Source: Vulcanisaeta sp. UBA163 (GTDB taxonomy: Archaea; Thermoproteota; Thermoprotei; Thermoproteales; Thermocladiaceae). From it: 6,620 nt of DNA. Every line of letters starts with the position of its first letter. Position 1 is the stretch's first letter. The notes beneath the pieces are model-generated. The model did no database searches. It was not told the DNA's origin and was given only the letters and a program-made list of their open reading frames with translations. This document shows, piece by piece, positions 4,503 to 6,620 of the stretch. The position numbers were made by a program, and so were the translations under genes. The stretch spans positions 1-6,620 of the forward strand of contig DAJV01000058.1 in the NCBI GenBank assembly GCA_002496475.1, written 5' to 3'.

Positions 4503-5985
4503 CCCTTAGATCAATAAGGCTGGAGAGCTCATCAACCGAGCCCATAAGCCTAGTCACTGCCTCATTGTGAGACTGCGCGTTAGACATGTACTTACCTATA
4601 GTATCATAGATGCGTGTGGCTGCTTTGCCACAACCTGCGCATGCATTGTTTGCACTAATTACTGAGTAACTTACGTAAGCGAGTATTGAGATTAATTGCG
4701 TAATTAATAAGTTAATTTCATGGAGTTTTATAGCTGAGTTTGCACTCATGGAGTTAACATCCTCCTGGAAGCCGCTGGTTGGTATATTCTGCACAGTAGA
4801 TGATACTGATGACTCCCTAAGCTTAGCAGCCAATGCCGCCGCGGTGTATTGAGTTAGCATCAAACCAACACGCCAGGGGCCGTTAACCAGATAATTACTA
4901 GCACCATTAATTTCCCTTCTGAGTAATTGCGTTATTTGCCTTTCAATTAAGTTGCCAAGCACGGCAAGTGACATGTTGAGAAGATCCGTTGACATGGCTA
5001 TGTACTGCCCATGGAAGTGGCACGTAGAGAAAACACCATTACCAATTATCACCGGGTTATCGCTCACGGAATTAACCTCATTCAACACATTACGCAATGA
5101 CCAAGTGAACGCATCAAGCACGGAACCCAGGACCTGCGGTATGCACCTTATTGAGTATGGGTCCTGAACCCTACCACTGGTGTTCACATTCCTACTATCA
5201 CTTAGTAGCTCGGTAAGTACCCTCGCGACTTCATTTTCACCGTTATGCAGCTTCACGGAATTTACCTCAATACTTAACGGTGCTGTACTTGCCCGTGATG
5301 CCTCAATGACCAGCGCCATGATGGCCAATGAAGCCCTCAATAATCTAAACGAGTCCCAAACACCCAGCGAGGCCACGGCCGCGCTGTAGCTAGTTCCATT
5401 AATTAATGAAAGGGCCTCTTTATAACTAAGTCTCAGTTCATCAAGACCGGCCACCCTCAAGGCCTCAGCACTGTTCATTACCCTACCCTGATACTTAACA
5501 TAGCCCTTACCCAGTAGGGTTAGGGCTATGTGGGCCAGTGGCGCTAGATCGCCAGATGCACCGACAGATCCAAATCGAGGAACCAAAGGCGTTATCTTAA
5601 GATTCAGGAAATTGATTAATCTCTCCGTAATTAGGCTCCTTATACCGCTATAGCCTAGGGATAGTTGATGGGCGCGTATTAGCATTGTGGCCCTGACCCA
5701 ATCATCAGGTGCATAATCACCAATACCCATGGAGTGATCAATGATCATATCCAGTGAGTACCTAGCCACGTCTTCTGGGTTCACGGTAACGTTGTATAGA
5801 TCACCGAGTCCCGTATTAATGCCATAAATCCTGATGTTACCATGGATAAATTCTTCAAGGATCCTCCGTGACTGCGCCATGGCATTTAAAACATCATTGC
5901 TTATCTTTACATCCTCATAGTTTCGGGAAACACTAACAATATTGTCCAACTTAAGGTGCGTGCCTGCCCCTATTTCCACAGTCAT
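4492..5985 (-). CDS. hutH: Histidine ammonia-lyase family (MIO-dependent aromatic ammonia-lyase)
   Basis: At 497 aa this is close to the usual length of HutH, which turns L-histidine into urocanate and ammonia. The self-forming MIO cofactor comes from Ala143-Ser144-Gly145 in GSVGASGDLAPLAH. Active-site residues line up with Pseudomonas HAL: Tyr54 (YGINTGLG), His84 (IIDHSMGIG), Asn196 (LINGTS), Tyr277 and Arg280 (QDPYSIRC), Phe324 (HFHGQY) and Glu408 (TSGFQED). NSVSDNP (305-311) is also present. His84 and Glu408 favour histidine over phenylalanine or tyrosine, though related lyases and aminomutases cannot be excluded. Oddities are ERQI where ERRI is usual (348-351) and a CxxC pair (Cys449, Cys452) in the C-terminal helical region. 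It starts at ATG with a TATA-like element about 26 bp upstream. No urocanase or imidazolonepropionase gene is in the window. The aminotransferase gene lies 58 bp upstream on the same strand. Confidence 0.9.
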   Translation of the reverse strand: MTVEIGAGTHLKLDNIVSVSRNYEDVKISNDVLNAMAQSRRILEEFIHGNIRIYGINTGLGDLYNVTVNPEDVARYSLDMIIDHSMGIGDYAPDDWVRATMLIRAHQLSLGYSGIRSLITERLINFLNLKITPLVPRFGSVGASGDLAPLAHIALTLLGKGYVKYQGRVMNSAEALRVAGLDELRLSYKEALSLINGTSYSAAVASLGVWDSFRLLRASLAIMALVIEASRASTAPLSIEVNSVKLHNGENEVARVLTELLSDSRNVNTSGRVQDPYSIRCIPQVLGSVLDAFTWSLRNVLNEVNSVSDNPVIIGNGVFSTCHFHGQYIAMSTDLLNMSLAVLGNLIERQITQLLRREINGASNYLVNGPWRVGLMLTQYTAAALAAKLRESSVSSTVQNIPTSGFQEDVNSMSANSAIKLHEINLLITQLISILAYVSYSVISANNACAGCGKAATRIYDTIGKYMSNAQSHNEAVTRLMGSVDELSSLIDLRVSP

Positions 5986-6004
5986 ACAGACCCAAATATT
6001 GCGG

Positions 6005-6014
6005 TAATTATTAA
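6005..6014 (-). promoter_or_regulatory. TATA-like box for the ammonia-lyase gene
   Basis: In the 58 bp gap between the aminotransferase stop and the lyase ATG, the minus strand reads AATAAATTAATAATTA (6020 to 6005). The part TTAATAATTA is centred about 25-26 bp before the ATG at 5985, which fits a leaderless transcript separate from the upstream aminotransferase gene. Confidence 0.45.
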
Positions 6015-6043
6015 TTTATTTTCCTCAATATAATTATAGATCA

Positions 6044-6619
6044 TCAAAGCCTAAGGTCCCCTGTCAAGTAATTAGACATTAACCTAATGCCCTCCTCAAT
6101 ATCCCTCTCGTTCTCCCTGGCGAACGTCATCCTCACATGCAACCTACCCATTTCGCCGAACGCAGACCCTGGTACAACTGCAACATGGGCATCCTTAACG
6201 AGTCTCACGGATAGGTCACGATCGTCAATACCAAGCCTTCTTAAGTAGGGTTCTAAATTAAGGAACATGAATAGGCCTGCCCTTGGTTTTACAACCATAG
6301 TCTCAGGCAAGTACTCCCTTACTGCCTTATACATTGTTTCCATTCTTGACTTATAAATCGGCACTGTCTCGCTTAGGTACTTCTCCTTGTATTTCCTGAG
6401 GTATAGTAGGCCTGCGTATTGAGCAGGTGTAGGTGGGTTTAGGTTCGTGTACTGCTTTACCCTGTTGAAAACCCTTATGAAATCCTCATGTGAAACCACA
6501 TAACCTAACCTCCAGCCAGGCATTGCTGGGTCCTTGGAGAACGTGTTTAGGGCAATGATGTTCTCCAGGCCATACTTAATGGCATATGTGTGCTCGCCCT
6601 CATAGTACAAATGCCTATA
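6044..6619 (-). CDS. Class I/II PLP-dependent aminotransferase, 3' part (5' end outside window)
   Basis: The frame is open to the window edge and gives the last 191 residues of a fold-type I aminotransferase of the aspartate aminotransferase superfamily, which swaps an amino group between an amino acid and a 2-oxo acid using pyridoxal phosphate. Numbered from 6619, the first residues YRHLYYEGEH continue the family's DEIYxxLxYEG motif, whose Asp lies outside the window. The PLP-binding lysine is Lys29 in NTFSKDPAMPGWRLGY, with the phosphate-contacting Arg37. Further on are NPPTPAQ (61-67), KPRAGLFMFLNL (111-122), VVPGSAFG (148-155) and LHVRMTFA (160-167), where Arg163 should bind the substrate carboxylate. 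The gene ends with TGA at 6044-6046. Amino donor specificity cannot be read from this half. The TTG at 6610 is internal, not a start. It is followed on the same strand by the ammonia-lyase, so a role in aromatic or histidine metabolism is possible but unproven. Confidence 0.93.
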   Translation of the reverse strand, partial: YRHLYYEGEHTYAIKYGLENIIALNTFSKDPAMPGWRLGYVVSHEDFIRVFNRVKQYTNLNPPTPAQYAGLLYLRKYKEKYLSETVPIYKSRMETMYKAVREYLPETMVVKPRAGLFMFLNLEPYLRRLGIDDRDLSVRLVKDAHVAVVPGSAFGEMGRLHVRMTFARENERDIEEGIRLMSNYLTGDLRL

Positions 6620-6620
6620 G

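Noticed and set aside
1..6620. A defence island, mobile element or novel multi-gene system
   Set aside because: All eight genes belong to recognisable housekeeping or metabolic families, and there are no transposase, integrase, nuclease, toxin or repeat signatures.

Overview
The window looks like a stretch of chromosome from a thermophilic archaeon of the Thermoproteota (crenarchaeotes), probably a Thermoproteales relative such as Vulcanisaeta or Caldivirga. This rests on the crenarchaeal form of superoxide dismutase, an archaeal-type dihydropteroate synthase-like protein, heavy use of AGG for arginine, and several genes with a TATA-like box about 26 bp before the start codon and no leader. 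The genus is inference. I see no mobile element, CRISPR array, tRNA or rRNA. Coding density is high; the longest gap between genes is 142 bp.

Layout: (1) 2-403, + strand, the 3' part of an arginase/agmatinase-family ureohydrolase. (2) 498-1127, - strand, an Fe/Mn superoxide dismutase, convergent with (1). (3) 1195-2190, + strand, a CaCA-type cation exchanger, divergent from the dismutase. (4) 2333-2749, - strand, a small winged-helix regulator with a hydrophobic C-terminal segment, perhaps shortened by a frameshift. (5) 2801-3775, + strand, a dihydropteroate synthase-family enzyme, divergent from (4) and apparently sharing a single TATA box with it. (6) 3801-4502, + strand, ribose-5-phosphate isomerase A. 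(7) 4492-5985, - strand, a histidine ammonia-lyase-family enzyme whose 3' end overlaps that of rpiA by 11 bp. (8) 6044-6619, - strand, the 3' part of a class I/II PLP aminotransferase, upstream of and codirectional with (7).

The genes are mostly metabolic and do not form one obvious pathway. Oxidative defence (SOD) is paired with an ion exchanger, pterin chemistry (DHPS-like) with a regulator, and pentose phosphate metabolism (RpiA) follows the DHPS-like gene. Amino-acid metabolism is represented by the ammonia-lyase, the aminotransferase and the ureohydrolase.

I did not find a clearly new multi-gene system. The observations most worth checking are: a TATA element placed symmetrically between two divergent leaderless genes; mirrored Ser-to-Glu changes in both repeats of the exchanger; an Asp-to-Asn change in the metal-binding motif of the ureohydrolase; a probable frameshift at the end of the regulator; changed pyrophosphate-loop residues and an insertion in the DHPS-like protein; and a hairpin where rpiA and the ammonia-lyase gene converge.
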